Positions 7,788-16,934 of a stretch of 64,000 nt of DNA are shown piece after piece; the stretch's first letter is position 1, and every line of letters begins with the position of its first letter. Source of the DNA: Xanthomonas arboricola pv. populi (GTDB taxonomy: Bacteria > Pseudomonadota > Gammaproteobacteria > Xanthomonadales > Xanthomonadaceae). The notes beneath the pieces were generated by a model. The model was not told the origin of the DNA, made no database searches, and saw only the letters and a list, made by a program, of their open reading frames with translations. The position numbers and the translations under genes are program-made. The stretch is taken from positions 39,171 through 103,170 of the forward strand of contig NZ_MDEB01000010.1 of assembly GCF_002939945.1 (NCBI RefSeq), written 5' to 3'.

Positions 7788-9260
7788 ATGCTGAAGTCTC
7801 TGTTGAGGGTCAAACCGATCGAGCCCGCTGGACATGTCGATGGGGGCGAACCGGTCGAAGGCAGCCTGCAAGGCGAAGCCACCCTGCAACGCACCCTCAC
7901 CGCCAAACACCTGATCATGCTCGGCATCGGTGCGGTGATCGGCGCCGGCATCTTCGTGTTGACTGGCCAGGCCGCTGCCAACCACGCCGGCCCGGCGGTA
8001 ATGCTGTCGTTCGTGTTCGCCGGCATCGCCTGTGCGTTCGCCGGCCTGTGTTACGCAGAGTTCGCGGCGATGATGCCGGTGTCCGGCAGCGCCTACTCGT
8101 ATTCATATGCCACCCTCGGCGAGGGCATCGCCTGGTTCATCGGCTGGTGCCTGGTGCTGGAATACCTGTTCGCCGGCTCCAGCGTTGCGGTCGGTTGGTC
8201 TGCCTACCTGATCAGCTTCCTGACCGGCACGCTGGGATTGCCGTTCCCGGCGGAGCTGGCCGGTGCGCCACTGGCCTGGGACGGCCACAACTTTGTCAGC
8301 TCCGGCAACCTCATCAACCTGCCGGCCGTACTGATCGTGGCTGCGGTGAGCATGCTGTGCTACGTGGGCGTCACCCAGTCGGCGTTCGCCAACGCCATCG
8401 TGGTGGCGATCAAGGTGGTGGTGATCTGCCTGTTCGTCGGCTTCGGTATCGCCTATATCGACCCGGCCAACTGGCACCCCTTCATCCCGGAAAACACCGG
8501 GCCGGGCAAGTTCGGCTGGGACGGGGTGTTCCGTGCCGCGTCCATCGTGTTCTTCTCCTATATCGGCTTCGACGCGGTTTCCACCTCCGCCGGCGAGACC
8601 AAGGATCCGCAGAAGAACATGCCGATCGGCATTCTGGTGTCGCTGGCGGTCTGCACCGTCATCTACATCATCGTCTGCGCGGTATTGACCGGCCTGCTGC
8701 CCTACACCCAGCTCGGCACCGCCAAGCCGGTGGCCACCGCGCTGGAAGCGCACCCGCAACTGACCTGGCTCAAGACCGCCGTGGAGATCGGCGCGATCGC
8801 CGGCCTGTCCTCGGTGGTGCTGGTGATGCTGATGGCGCAGCCGCGCATCTTCTACACCATGGCCAAGGATGGGTTGATGCCCCGACTGTTCGGCAAGGTG
8901 CATCCGAAGTTCCATACTCCCTATGTCGGTACGATCTTCGTCGGCGTGGTCGCGGCGCTGCTGGCCGGGTTGATTCCGCTCAGCGTACTGGGCGAGCTGG
9001 TGTCGATGGGCACCCTGCTCGCCTTCGCCACCGTGTGCGCCGGGGTGATGGTGCTGCGTTTCACCAAGCCGGATCTGCCGCGGCCGTTCCGGGTGCCGCT
9101 GGCGATGCTGATCTGCCCGCTGGGCGCGCTGGCCTGCCTGTTCCTGTTCTTCCAGGCCTTCCAGGAACACTGGAAGGTGTTCGTGGGCTGGACCATGATC
9201 GGCCTGGTCATCTATTTCGGTTACGGCATTCGCCATAGCCGGCTGGCCCGTAAGGCGTAA
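7788..9260 (+). CDS. APC-family amino-acid permease (first of a tandem pair)
   Basis: 490 residues starting at ATG 7788 (MLKSLLRV), preceded by AGGGA at a good distance; an ATG at 7779 is too close to that site. About 12 membrane segments of the amino acid-polyamine-organocation fold; TM1 has the unwound substrate-binding motif GIGAVIGAGIFVLTG and TM6 FFSYIGFDAVSTSAGE, typical of the cationic amino-acid transporter/YfnA group. Inner-membrane uptake of amino acids; specificity cannot be read. The next gene is a paralogue in the same direction, 128 bases on. Confidence 0.92.
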   Translation: MLKSLLRVKPIEPAGHVDGGEPVEGSLQGEATLQRTLTAKHLIMLGIGAVIGAGIFVLTGQAAANHAGPAVMLSFVFAGIACAFAGLCYAEFAAMMPVSGSAYSYSYATLGEGIAWFIGWCLVLEYLFAGSSVAVGWSAYLISFLTGTLGLPFPAELAGAPLAWDGHNFVSSGNLINLPAVLIVAAVSMLCYVGVTQSAFANAIVVAIKVVVICLFVGFGIAYIDPANWHPFIPENTGPGKFGWDGVFRAASIVFFSYIGFDAVSTSAGETKDPQKNMPIGILVSLAVCTVIYIIVCAVLTGLLPYTQLGTAKPVATALEAHPQLTWLKTAVEIGAIAGLSSVVLVMLMAQPRIFYTMAKDGLMPRLFGKVHPKFHTPYVGTIFVGVVAALLAGLIPLSVLGELVSMGTLLAFATVCAGVMVLRFTKPDLPRPFRVPLAMLICPLGALACLFLFFQAFQEHWKVFVGWTMIGLVIYFGYGIRHSRLARKA

Positions 9261-9263
9261 CTG

Positions 9264-9372
9264 CGAGTCCCTCGCAACAGCCCGCACATCCGTGTGCAGG
9301 AATTTGACAACGCCAGTCCTTCGCAAGAGCCCGCACATCTCGCACAAGCCCGCACCGCCACGTGCAGGGATT
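9264..9372. repeat. Direct repeats between the two permease genes
   Basis: The core AGTCC(C/T)TCGCAA(C/G)AGCCCGCACAT occurs at about 9266-9290 and again at about 9315-9338. Each copy is followed by a GTGCAGG(A/G)A segment; the first forms GCACA-TCCG-TGTGC. These are small Xanthomonas-style intergenic repeats, with no coding sense seen. Confidence 0.6.
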
Positions 9373-9388
9373 CAACAGGAACCGCTGC

Positions 9389-10819
9389 ATGTTCAAGCAA
9401 CTCTGGGCCACCAAACACCCGCACGCCAGCCATGAGGCGGCCGACGGGCTGGGCCTGCAACGCGCACTCGGGCCGTGGGGGCTGACCGCGCTGGGCATCG
9501 GGGCGGTGATCGGCGGCGGCATCTTCGTCATCACCGGCCAGGCCGCGGCCGACCATGCCGGCCCGGCGATCATGCTGTCGTTCGTGCTGGCCGCGGTGTG
9601 CTGCGCGTTCTGCGCGATGGCCTACGCCGAATTCGCCGCGATGGTGCCGGTGTCCGGCAGCGCCTACACCTATACCTATGCCACCTTCGGCGAGCTGGCC
9701 GCCTGGTTCATCGGCTGGATGCTGGTGCTGGAATACGGCGTGTCCGCCTCGGCAGTGGCGGTCAGCTGGACCGGCTATTTCCTCAGCCTGCTGGAGCATT
9801 TCGACATCCACCTGCCGGCCGCCCTGGTCAGCGCGCCGCTGGACGGCAAGCTGCAGCGCACCGGCGCGATCGCCAACCTGCCCGCGGCCGGTATCGTGCT
9901 GCTGCTGACCTGGCTGTGCTACGTGGGCATCCGCAAGTCGTCGGCAATGAACATGGCGATGGTGATCCTCAAGACCGGCTTGATCCTGCTGGTGATCGCG
10001 GTGGGCTGGAAATATGTGGATACCGCCAACTGGCACCCGTTCATTCCGGCCAACGAAGGCCCGGGCAAGTACGGCATGGAAGGCGTGCTGCGCGGTGCGG
10101 CGATGGTGTTCTTCGCCTACATCGGCTTCGAGGCGGTGTCGGTGGCGGCGCAGGAATCGCACCGCCCGCAACGCGATCTGCCGATCGGCATGATCCTGTC
10201 GCTGGTCATCTGCACCGTGCTCTACATCGCCATGGCGGCGGTGATGACCGGGCTGGTGCCCTACACCCTGCTCGGCACCGACGAGCCGGTGGTGACCGCA
10301 GTGGCGGCGCATCCGCAGCTGGCCTGGTTGCGCGTGGTGGTGGAAGTCGGCGCGCTGATCGGGCTGTCGTCGGTGGTGCTGGTGATGATCATCGGGCAGC
10401 CGCGCATCTTCATGATCATCGCGCGCGATGGCCTGCTGCCGTCGATCTTCACCCGGATTCATCCCAAGTACCGCACCCCACACGTCAATACCGTGATCAC
10501 CGGCGTGGGCATCGCTCTGCTGGCAGCGGTGTTCCCGCTGGATGTGCTGGGCGAGCTGACCTCGATGGGGACGCTGATCGCGTTCGCGGCAGTGTGCGCC
10601 GGCGTGCTGATCCTGCGCCGTACCCACCCGGAACTGCCGCGTCCGTTCCGCATGCCGGTGGCCTGGCTGATCTGCAGCGCCGGCGTGTTGAGCTGCCTGG
10701 CGCTGCTGTCGGCGATGACCCTGCACAACTGGATGTTGATGGGGGTGTGGACGCTGGTCGGGCTGGTGGTCTATTTCGGCTACGGCTATCGCCACAGCCG
10801 TTTGCGCGACGGTCGCTGA
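9389..10819 (+). CDS. APC-family amino-acid permease (second of a tandem pair)
   Basis: 476 residues from ATG 9389 (MFKQLWATKHPH) with CAGGAA seven bases upstream; earlier in-frame starts read through the direct repeats and are less likely. Clearly a paralogue of the preceding permease: shared motifs GIGAVIGGGIFVITGQAAADHAGPA versus GIGAVIGAGIFVLTG (same positions), and NWHPFIP with FFAYIGFEAVSVAAQE. Roughly 12 membrane segments. A recent local duplication with later divergence is inferred. Substrate unknown. Followed by a long repeat-rich gap. Confidence 0.92.
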   Translation: MFKQLWATKHPHASHEAADGLGLQRALGPWGLTALGIGAVIGGGIFVITGQAAADHAGPAIMLSFVLAAVCCAFCAMAYAEFAAMVPVSGSAYTYTYATFGELAAWFIGWMLVLEYGVSASAVAVSWTGYFLSLLEHFDIHLPAALVSAPLDGKLQRTGAIANLPAAGIVLLLTWLCYVGIRKSSAMNMAMVILKTGLILLVIAVGWKYVDTANWHPFIPANEGPGKYGMEGVLRGAAMVFFAYIGFEAVSVAAQESHRPQRDLPIGMILSLVICTVLYIAMAAVMTGLVPYTLLGTDEPVVTAVAAHPQLAWLRVVVEVGALIGLSSVVLVMIIGQPRIFMIIARDGLLPSIFTRIHPKYRTPHVNTVITGVGIALLAAVFPLDVLGELTSMGTLIAFAAVCAGVLILRRTHPELPRPFRMPVAWLICSAGVLSCLALLSAMTLHNWMLMGVWTLVGLVVYFGYGYRHSRLRDGR

Positions 10820-11563
10820 GCACGCGCGCGCGCCAGCACTGACAAAACGACCGCCCGCCGGTTTATGGCAGAGCGGTGACAGCTCTTCGGCTGCTGGGCG
10901 GCTGATCTGTGACCTGGTTGCAGGACCCTGATCTGCTGATCTACAACTTGGCTGCAGGGCCCTTGCCCGCCCACCCTCGCGGGACACGCCGCAAGTACGT
11001 CCGTGTAGCTCTTACGCGGCATCCATGCCGCGTAAGGTCCCGCGACGGTGGTCGGGCAAGGACCTGTCGAGATGGTCGGTGTGCCTGGTTAAGAGCAAGG
11101 CATGACGTGCGCTGGTCGGATCATTGTGCGTCGATCAGCTTCTCACCACCTTCCCATCGCAAGCCGAGCAGCAGACCAGCTTTTTAACGCGCAACCTGCA
11201 AACGTCTCGCCTGCCGCCGCAGGCCGAGCAACATGCTTTCAAGAAAACAGCCGGCCAACTGTCTGGTGCGGTGTCCTTGCCGGTTGGGGGACCGTGCGGC
11301 GGCATGGATGCCGCCACCGAGCCCCCAGGGACGGGTTCACGGCGTGTCCCGCAAGCGGTGAGGGCACCGCGCACTCGACCGACTAAGCGTTTCACCTGGC
11401 CCTCTGGCTGCCTCCGACAAGAGGCGGCTAACAAAAACCATTGCGTTCACCATCTGACGCGCGCGCTTCATCTTCTGTCAGCCATTCGCGATCCGGATGT
11501 GACAGCAACAAACCCTGCTGCGCTGCACCTGGCCGTAATCCGGCGGGGCAGTAGAATAGGTCC
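10820..11563. other. Gene-free stretch: repeat element plus mtnB upstream region
   Basis: 744 bases without a credible gene. It holds the composite repeat (10945-11400). The last 120 bases lead into mtnB: TAGAAT at 11552-11557 is a good -10 hexamer only six bases before the mtnB ATG, with no Shine-Dalgarno between, so mtnB may be made from a leaderless mRNA. No convincing -35 was found. Confidence 0.55.
10945..11400 (+). repeat. Composite dispersed repeat element, copy 1
   Basis: Module A: imperfect inverted repeat 10961-10985 / 11037-11061 (23 of 25 match, CCTTGCCCG...TCGCGGGAC), with an inner perfect hairpin CTTACGCGGC-ATCCAT-GCCGCGTAAG (11011-11036). A linker starting TCGAGATGGTCGGTGTG follows, then module B (about 11251-11390) with GGCGGCATGGATGCCGCC, GGTTCACGGCGTGTCCCGC and GCCAACTGTCTGG. 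The same modules in the same relative order occur in reverse at 53320-53660. No transposase is present, so it is a non-autonomous or structural repeat. Confidence 0.75.
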
Positions 11564-12217
11564 ATGAATGCGACCACTGCCCCCCTGCCCTATAGCGCCG
11601 CGCGTCTGCACGAGTTGGCGCAACTGCTGATCGGCAACATCCGCGAGCTGGCCCAGGCCGGCTGGACGCCGGCCACCAGCAGCAATTTCTCCCATCGCCT
11701 GGACGAACAGCACGCCGCGATCACCGTATCCGGCCGCGACAAGGGCCGCCTGGTCGAAGAAGACATCATGGTGGTGGACTTCGATGGCCTGGCCGTCGGC
11801 CGTCCGCTGCGCCCGTCCGCGGAGACGCTGCTGCACACCCAACTGTATCGCCGCTTCCCGGAAATCGGCTGCGTGCTGCACACGCATTCGCCGGTACAGA
11901 CCATTGCCTCGCGGCTGTACGCCGGCGCCGGCGTGATCCGGCTGGAAGGCTATGAGCTGTTGAAAGCCTTCGAAGGCAACACCACCCATGAAACGGCGGT
12001 GGACGTGCCGGTGTTCGCCAATACGCAGGACATGCAGGTGCTGGCCGCGCAGGTCGAGGCTTTGCTGGACAAACAGAGCCTGTGGGGGTATCTCATCGAA
12101 GGACACGGTCTGTATGCCTGGGGCCGCAACATGGCCGAGGCACGCCGTCACCTGGAGGCCTTCGAATTCCTGCTGCATTGCGAACTCGAGCTGCTGAAGC
12201 TGCGCGGCCCGCGCTGA
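11564..12217 (+). CDS. mtnB: Methylthioribulose-1-phosphate dehydratase
   Basis: 217 residues of the class II aldolase/adducin fold. Dehydrates 5-methylthioribulose-1-phosphate in the methionine salvage pathway. Zinc ligands visible in [10 protein letters not shown] (His-x-His) and in the later histidine region [11 protein letters not shown]; the N-terminal [10 protein letters not shown] and [10 protein letters not shown] segments bind phosphate. Length matches the family (about 200-220). First gene of mtnB-mtnD-mtnC; gaps are 40 bases and then 2 bases. The remaining salvage genes (mtnA and the nucleosidase/phosphorylase) are not in the window. Confidence 0.95.
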   Translation: MNATTAPLPYSAARLHELAQLLIGNIRELAQAGWTPATSSNFSHRLDEQHAAITVSGRDKGRLVEEDIMVVDFDGLAVGRPLRPSAETLLHTQLYRRFPEIGCVLHTHSPVQTIASRLYAGAGVIRLEGYELLKAFEGNTTHETAVDVPVFANTQDMQVLAAQVEALLDKQSLWGYLIEGHGLYAWGRNMAEARRHLEAFEFLLHCELELLKLRGPR

Positions 12218-12257
12218 GTCCTCGCCACCTCCCCCTTCCCTTGTGAGCCAGATCGCC

Positions 12258-13525
<1,268 letters not shown>

Positions 13526-13540
13526 GCGCGATCGACAAGC

Positions 13541-13572
13541 CGACTGCGCTCACCATCGGGTGAGCGCAGTCG
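13541..13572 (+). terminator. Terminator hairpin after mtnC
   Basis: A perfect 14-bp stem, CGACTGCGCTCACC (13541-13554), loop ATCG, GGTGAGCGCAGTCG (13559-13572), starts 15 bases after the mtnC stop. The T-tract after it is short (TTGCTAGG). Position and symmetry support a terminator for the mtn operon. Confidence 0.75.
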
Positions 13573-13843
13573 TTGCTAGGTGCTGCAGGCCACTGATACG
13601 TTGCGGTTCAAACGCGCCGTCCGCACCTGCCTGACGGGACGCGCGCGCCGCTCCTGCAGGCTTGGGTCAGCGGGTCTTGCCGATGCGGATTGGCGAGGCC
13701 TGTCATGCAAAGTCTGCTGCACGCAACGTGTTCTGCAGGACGTGCTTGAAGCGGATCGATGGACGTTGTGCGACGTCATGGTCTGCGTCGCGATCACTGC
13801 GCCCAGGCGCTCCACCCGTTTCTCCCAGACCTCGGCGTTTTTC

Positions 13844-14920
13844 ATGTCGCTGCCTTCCACCTTCGGACCGAACGCCTTGCTGCGGCGGCTCTCCGTCTTG
13901 ATCGTCATCGTGGCCTTGATGGCCGGCTGTCATCCCGATGCCGGTGCCGCACTGCCGAACCAGGCGGCGGCAGGCAAGGACGAGGTCGACCCGGTCGATA
14001 AGACTGCGCTTGCGCAGGCATTGAACGCGCTGCAGCCGCAGCGTCCCGGCGTGACCGACCTATATGTGGTCGGCTTCGCCGGCGATGCCAGCGACGATGT
14101 GTTTCGCAACGAGACGCTCTACCTCAAGCAGCTGTTCGAACAACGCTTCGATGCGCGCGGCCGCGTGGTCGCGCTGGTCAACAACCCCGACAATCTGGAC
14201 GAGCAGCCGTACGCACCGCTGGCGACCTACGACAACCTCTACGAAACGCTCGCCGCAATCGGCAAACGCATGGATCGCAAGGAAGACGCGCTGCTGTTGT
14301 TCGTCACCACCCATGGCACCGAAGACCACACGCTGTACGTGCAGGTGGACCAGAACGAGGAGGACTTCATCAGCCCGCAGGATCTGCGCCAGGCACTGGA
14401 CGATGCCGGCATCGGCAATCGCATCATCGTGCTGTCGGCCTGCTACTCGGGCGGCTTCATTCCGGCGCTGCGTTCGCCGGACACGCTGATCCTCACCGCA
14501 GCGCGCGCGGACCGGCCCTCGTTCGGCTGTGGCAACACCTCCAATGCGACCTACTTCGGCCAGGCCTGGCTGATCGATGCGATGAACCGCAGCGACGACC
14601 CGCTGGCCGCGTTCGATATGGCCAAAACAGCGATCACCGCGCGCGAGAAACAGGATGGCGAATTGCCGTCGTTGCCGCAGCAGTCGCTCGGCAAGCGCAT
14701 CGCACCGGTGTTGGCACGCTGGCGTGCGGGACTACAGGTAGGCGCGGCCGTGGCCTACCCATATCCGCCGCTGGAAACCGCTCCGGATGCTGGGCAGGAC
14801 CAGGATCCGGAAGCCGATTCCGATAGCAGGTCGCTGGACAACCCGGCCAAGGCCAAGGTACCGGCCGCACCGGCCAGCCCGCGCAAACCGTCGCCCGTGC
14901 AGGCACCCGCGACGCCATGA
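13844..14920 (+). CDS. Peptidase C13 (legumain/caspase-like) lipoprotein
   Basis: 358 residues from ATG 13844 (MSLPSTFGPN); further upstream in-frame starts exist (for example 13778) but would bury the signal peptide. Signal peptide with lipobox LMAGC (Cys29). The peptidase C13 domain (about 70-300) shows the caspase-fold dyad: His157 in LLFVTTHGTEDH and Cys200 in IIVLSACYSGGF, each after a hydrophobic strand, as in legumain and GPI-transamidase. The C-terminal 60 residues are Pro/Ala/Asp-rich and probably disordered. Envelope-anchored cysteine endopeptidase by family; substrate unknown. No Shine-Dalgarno is obvious. Its stop lies 15 bases before the Fur-box-like palindrome. Confidence 0.85.
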   Translation: MSLPSTFGPNALLRRLSVLIVIVALMAGCHPDAGAALPNQAAAGKDEVDPVDKTALAQALNALQPQRPGVTDLYVVGFAGDASDDVFRNETLYLKQLFEQRFDARGRVVALVNNPDNLDEQPYAPLATYDNLYETLAAIGKRMDRKEDALLLFVTTHGTEDHTLYVQVDQNEEDFISPQDLRQALDDAGIGNRIIVLSACYSGGFIPALRSPDTLILTAARADRPSFGCGNTSNATYFGQAWLIDAMNRSDDPLAAFDMAKTAITAREKQDGELPSLPQQSLGKRIAPVLARWRAGLQVGAAVAYPYPPLETAPDAGQDQDPEADSDSRSLDNPAKAKVPAAPASPRKPSPVQAPATP

Positions 14921-14934
14921 AAATTGCCACGCGC

Positions 14935-14949
14935 TGAGACTAATTCTCA
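14935..14949. promoter_or_regulatory. Fur-box-like palindrome between convergent genes
   Basis: TGAGACT-A-ATTCTCA fits the 7-1-7 Fur pattern: the right half ATTCTCA matches the beta/gammaproteobacterial TGAGAAT-N-ATTCTCA form exactly, the left half differs at two positions. It lies between the stops of two convergent genes (14920 and 15195), so it cannot serve either as a promoter site; a TTGCCA hexamer at 14924-14929 lies just upstream. Confidence 0.6.
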
Positions 14950-14954
14950 TTTCG

Positions 14955-15090
14955 TCAGCGCTTGCGCAGCCTCGCTACACTTGCCCGGCCAGCCAGCTCC
15001 CGCCAGCCAGCATCGATCCCCGCCAGCGCGCCATCGCCTGCCAGCCCGGATCCCAAAACGCCTCCCTCGTGGAGGCGTTTGTGTTTCCGG
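14955..15090 (+). ncRNA. Candidate iron-regulated small RNA
   Basis: Inferred transcript from just after the Fur-box-like site to the hairpin at 15056-15080. The body is C-rich and repeats CCGCCAGC-type segments (CTCCCGCCAGCC, ATCCCCGCCAGCG, GCCAGCCCGGATCCC), suited to pairing with G-rich ribosome-binding sites, and it has no open reading frame of note. The ends are estimates. The alternative is that the hairpin only terminates the flanking convergent genes and the palindrome is chance. Confidence 0.4.
15056..15085 (+). terminator. Intrinsic terminator, AAACGCCTCC stem
   Basis: Stem AAACGCCTCC (15056-15065), loop CTCGT, GGAGGCGTTT (15071-15080), followed on the plus strand by GTGTTT. A perfect 10-bp stem with T-rich exit in both directions: the minus strand exits into TTTTGGG, so it may also serve the convergent phosphoesterase gene. 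Confidence 0.75.
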
Positions 15091-15130
15091 CGATAGGGTT
15101 CAAGCGTCAACGAATCAACAAGCAAACACC

Positions 15131-15162
15131 GTAGGAGCGCATTGATGCGCGACGGGCTCCAC
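15131..15162 (+). repeat. Half-copy of the GTAGGAGCGC repeat
   Basis: GTAGGAGCGCATTGATGCGC followed by GACGGGCTCCAC is a diverged single copy of the repeat that forms the long hairpin at 16860-16925. Confidence 0.6.
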
Positions 15163-15194
15163 ACCAGAACCCCCGCCCCACACACGCCTCCTCT

Positions 15195-16778
15195 TCAGGG
15201 GTCGGCACGCTGCAAGCGATACGCCGTGCGTGCGCTGTACGTCCCGGTCGGCAACGCAGCGCGCACTTCAACGGTGTGCTCGCCAACCTCCAGCACGGTC
15301 GGCAACGCGCCACGCCATAGATGCGTGGACGGCGTGGCCTCGGGCGAGCGGTCGTAGCCGCGCAACTGCTCGGCCGCATCGTCGCGTACGTTCTCGGCCA
15401 GCAGGTGCGGATCGGCGCGCTCCACCCGCTTCATCGGCTGCCATGCGCCATTGTCGATGCGCATCTCGACGAGGGTGTCGTCCTGGCCCATGAACACATT
15501 GGCGTAGATGCCCCAGGCGGCATACGCACCCTGGCGCAGCACCTTGGGCGCGTGCAGCAGCAGTTGCGCATCATCGACCGAACGCGCGACGTGATAGGCC
15601 AGCGTGTAGTCGCCGCCGGGCGCGACCTGCAGCACCGCGTAGCCGTTGGGCGTGCCGTCGCTCATCGTCGCATCGGGAATGCCGTCGGCGTCCTTGGCAC
15701 CGGACCAGAACGCACCGCAGGCCGCGCCGACGTTGTATTCGTGCAGCGGGCGGGCGCCCTGCCAACCTTCGTCGGCGCCGTGATCGACCTGTCGCTGGGT
15801 ATGGCTGTGTGCGCTGAGCACCAGCACATGCGGGAAATCCTTCAACAGGGCGAACAGGCGGCGACGATCGGCATGCCGGAAGGTCTCCTGCCCCGGCGCC
15901 GCGTCGAACAACGGAATATGCATGCCCAGCACCAGCAGCCGCTCGCGCGGCAGCTGCGCCAGATAGGCCTGCAGGAACGCGAACTGGTCCTCGCGCAGGC
16001 CGCCGACATAGGCCGGTTTGCCGCCTGGCGTATAGATCACATCGTCCAGGAACACGAAGCTGGCGTTGGCCTCTTCCACCGCATAGGTGTCCGGGCCGTA
16101 GACGGCACGCCAGCTGTCGAGCGAATTGGCATCGCCGGCGTCGACGTTGAGATCGTGATTGCCCGGCACATGGAACCACGGCACGCCCAGTTGGGTCGTG
16201 ACCTTGTTCAGGGCCGGGTACAGGCTCAGATCGTCGCTGACGATATCGCCCAGCGTGGTGCCCAGCCGGGCCGAGGTCTTGCCGACGATCGGTGCCACGA
16301 TATCGCGCTGGTAATAGCCCACGTCGGTCAGGCTGGCGGTCTGGCTGTCGGCGAACACCAGCATCTGGAAACCCTCCTTGCCGGCACTGGCGCGCGGGGT
16401 CAGCGCAAAATCCCAGTGCTGCGTGTTGCGCCCGGTTGCGGCGATGCCGGGATATTTGCGCTTGGCCGAACCCTTGGGCGCGTAGTGACGCCAGAAACCC
16501 GGCAGTCCGTCGGCGGTTGGCACGAAGCTGCGCTCGCCCGGCTTGATCACGAACACCGTCTGCCCGTCGCGCACCGGCAGGCGGTAGCGGCCTTGCGCGT
16601 CGGTGCGCACCAGCTGCTCGCCATTGGAGACGGTCACGTCGCTAATGCCCGGCTCGTCGGCGTTGCGTCCGGCACGCCCGTCGCGTTCTTCGTAGACGAT
16701 GCCATCGACCACGGCATCGCGTGCGTACGCGTGTCCGGCGAGCAAACCCAGGGCCAACAGAGCGAAGCGAAGCTGCAT
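15195..16778 (-). CDS. Exported calcineurin-like metallophosphoesterase
   Basis: 527 residues from ATG 16778 (MQLRFALLALGLLAGHAYA, a signal peptide) with GGGAAAA upstream as ribosome-binding site. Three parts: an N-terminal beta domain (about 20-110, MetallophosN type), the calcineurin-like phosphoesterase core (about 130-360) with VFADSQT, VPGNHDLNV, GMHIPLFD and LSAHSHTQ supplying the metal ligands, and a C-terminal beta domain (about 380-520, MetallophosC type). Periplasmic phosphoesterase; substrate unknown. It lies downstream of the his operon but is separated from it by a long hairpin and has its own ribosome-binding site. Confidence 0.88.
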   Translation of the reverse strand: MQLRFALLALGLLAGHAYARDAVVDGIVYEERDGRAGRNADEPGISDVTVSNGEQLVRTDAQGRYRLPVRDGQTVFVIKPGERSFVPTADGLPGFWRHYAPKGSAKRKYPGIAATGRNTQHWDFALTPRASAGKEGFQMLVFADSQTASLTDVGYYQRDIVAPIVGKTSARLGTTLGDIVSDDLSLYPALNKVTTQLGVPWFHVPGNHDLNVDAGDANSLDSWRAVYGPDTYAVEEANASFVFLDDVIYTPGGKPAYVGGLREDQFAFLQAYLAQLPRERLLVLGMHIPLFDAAPGQETFRHADRRRLFALLKDFPHVLVLSAHSHTQRQVDHGADEGWQGARPLHEYNVGAACGAFWSGAKDADGIPDATMSDGTPNGYAVLQVAPGGDYTLAYHVARSVDDAQLLLHAPKVLRQGAYAAWGIYANVFMGQDDTLVEMRIDNGAWQPMKRVERADPHLLAENVRDDAAEQLRGYDRSPEATPSTHLWRGALPTVLEVGEHTVEVRAALPTGTYSARTAYRLQRADP

Positions 16779-16859
16779 GCGTTTTCCCGCGCGAAGATCA
16801 GCGGAAATTGTACCCGCCATCGCCAGGCGCACGGCGCGAAAGACACGCCGACACATTCC

Positions 16860-16925
16860 GTAGGAGCGCACCTGGGCGCGACGGGCATTACCGATAACGC
16901 CCGTCGCGCCCGGGTGCGCTCCTAC
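16860..16925. repeat. 66-base palindrome (GTAGGAGCGC repeat), probable his operon terminator
   Basis: Arms GTAGGAGCGCACCTGGGCGC... (16860-16886) and its reverse complement (16899-16925) match at 26 of 27 positions, the exception forming a G-T pair, with a 12-base loop. It begins ten bases beyond the hisIE stop (16935, minus strand). Two inverted copies of a common Xanthomonas repeat give the hairpin; partial copies occur at 15131 and 63981. Confidence 0.8.
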
Positions 16926-16934
16926 ATGACTACG

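Noticed and set aside
9221..10987. Minus-strand open frame of 588 codons opposite the second permease
   Set aside because: Antisense shadow running into intergenic repeats, His/Gln/Arg-rich, no ribosome-binding site or family match.
11440..11563. SAM riboswitch upstream of mtnB
   Set aside because: No SAM-I/II-type conserved core and no terminator; a -10 hexamer lies only six bases from the ATG, leaving no room for an RNA leader.
13580..13843. Extended N-terminus of the C13 peptidase
   Set aside because: The frame is open upstream but would place the lipoprotein signal peptide in the interior; the start at 13844 puts it at the N-terminus.
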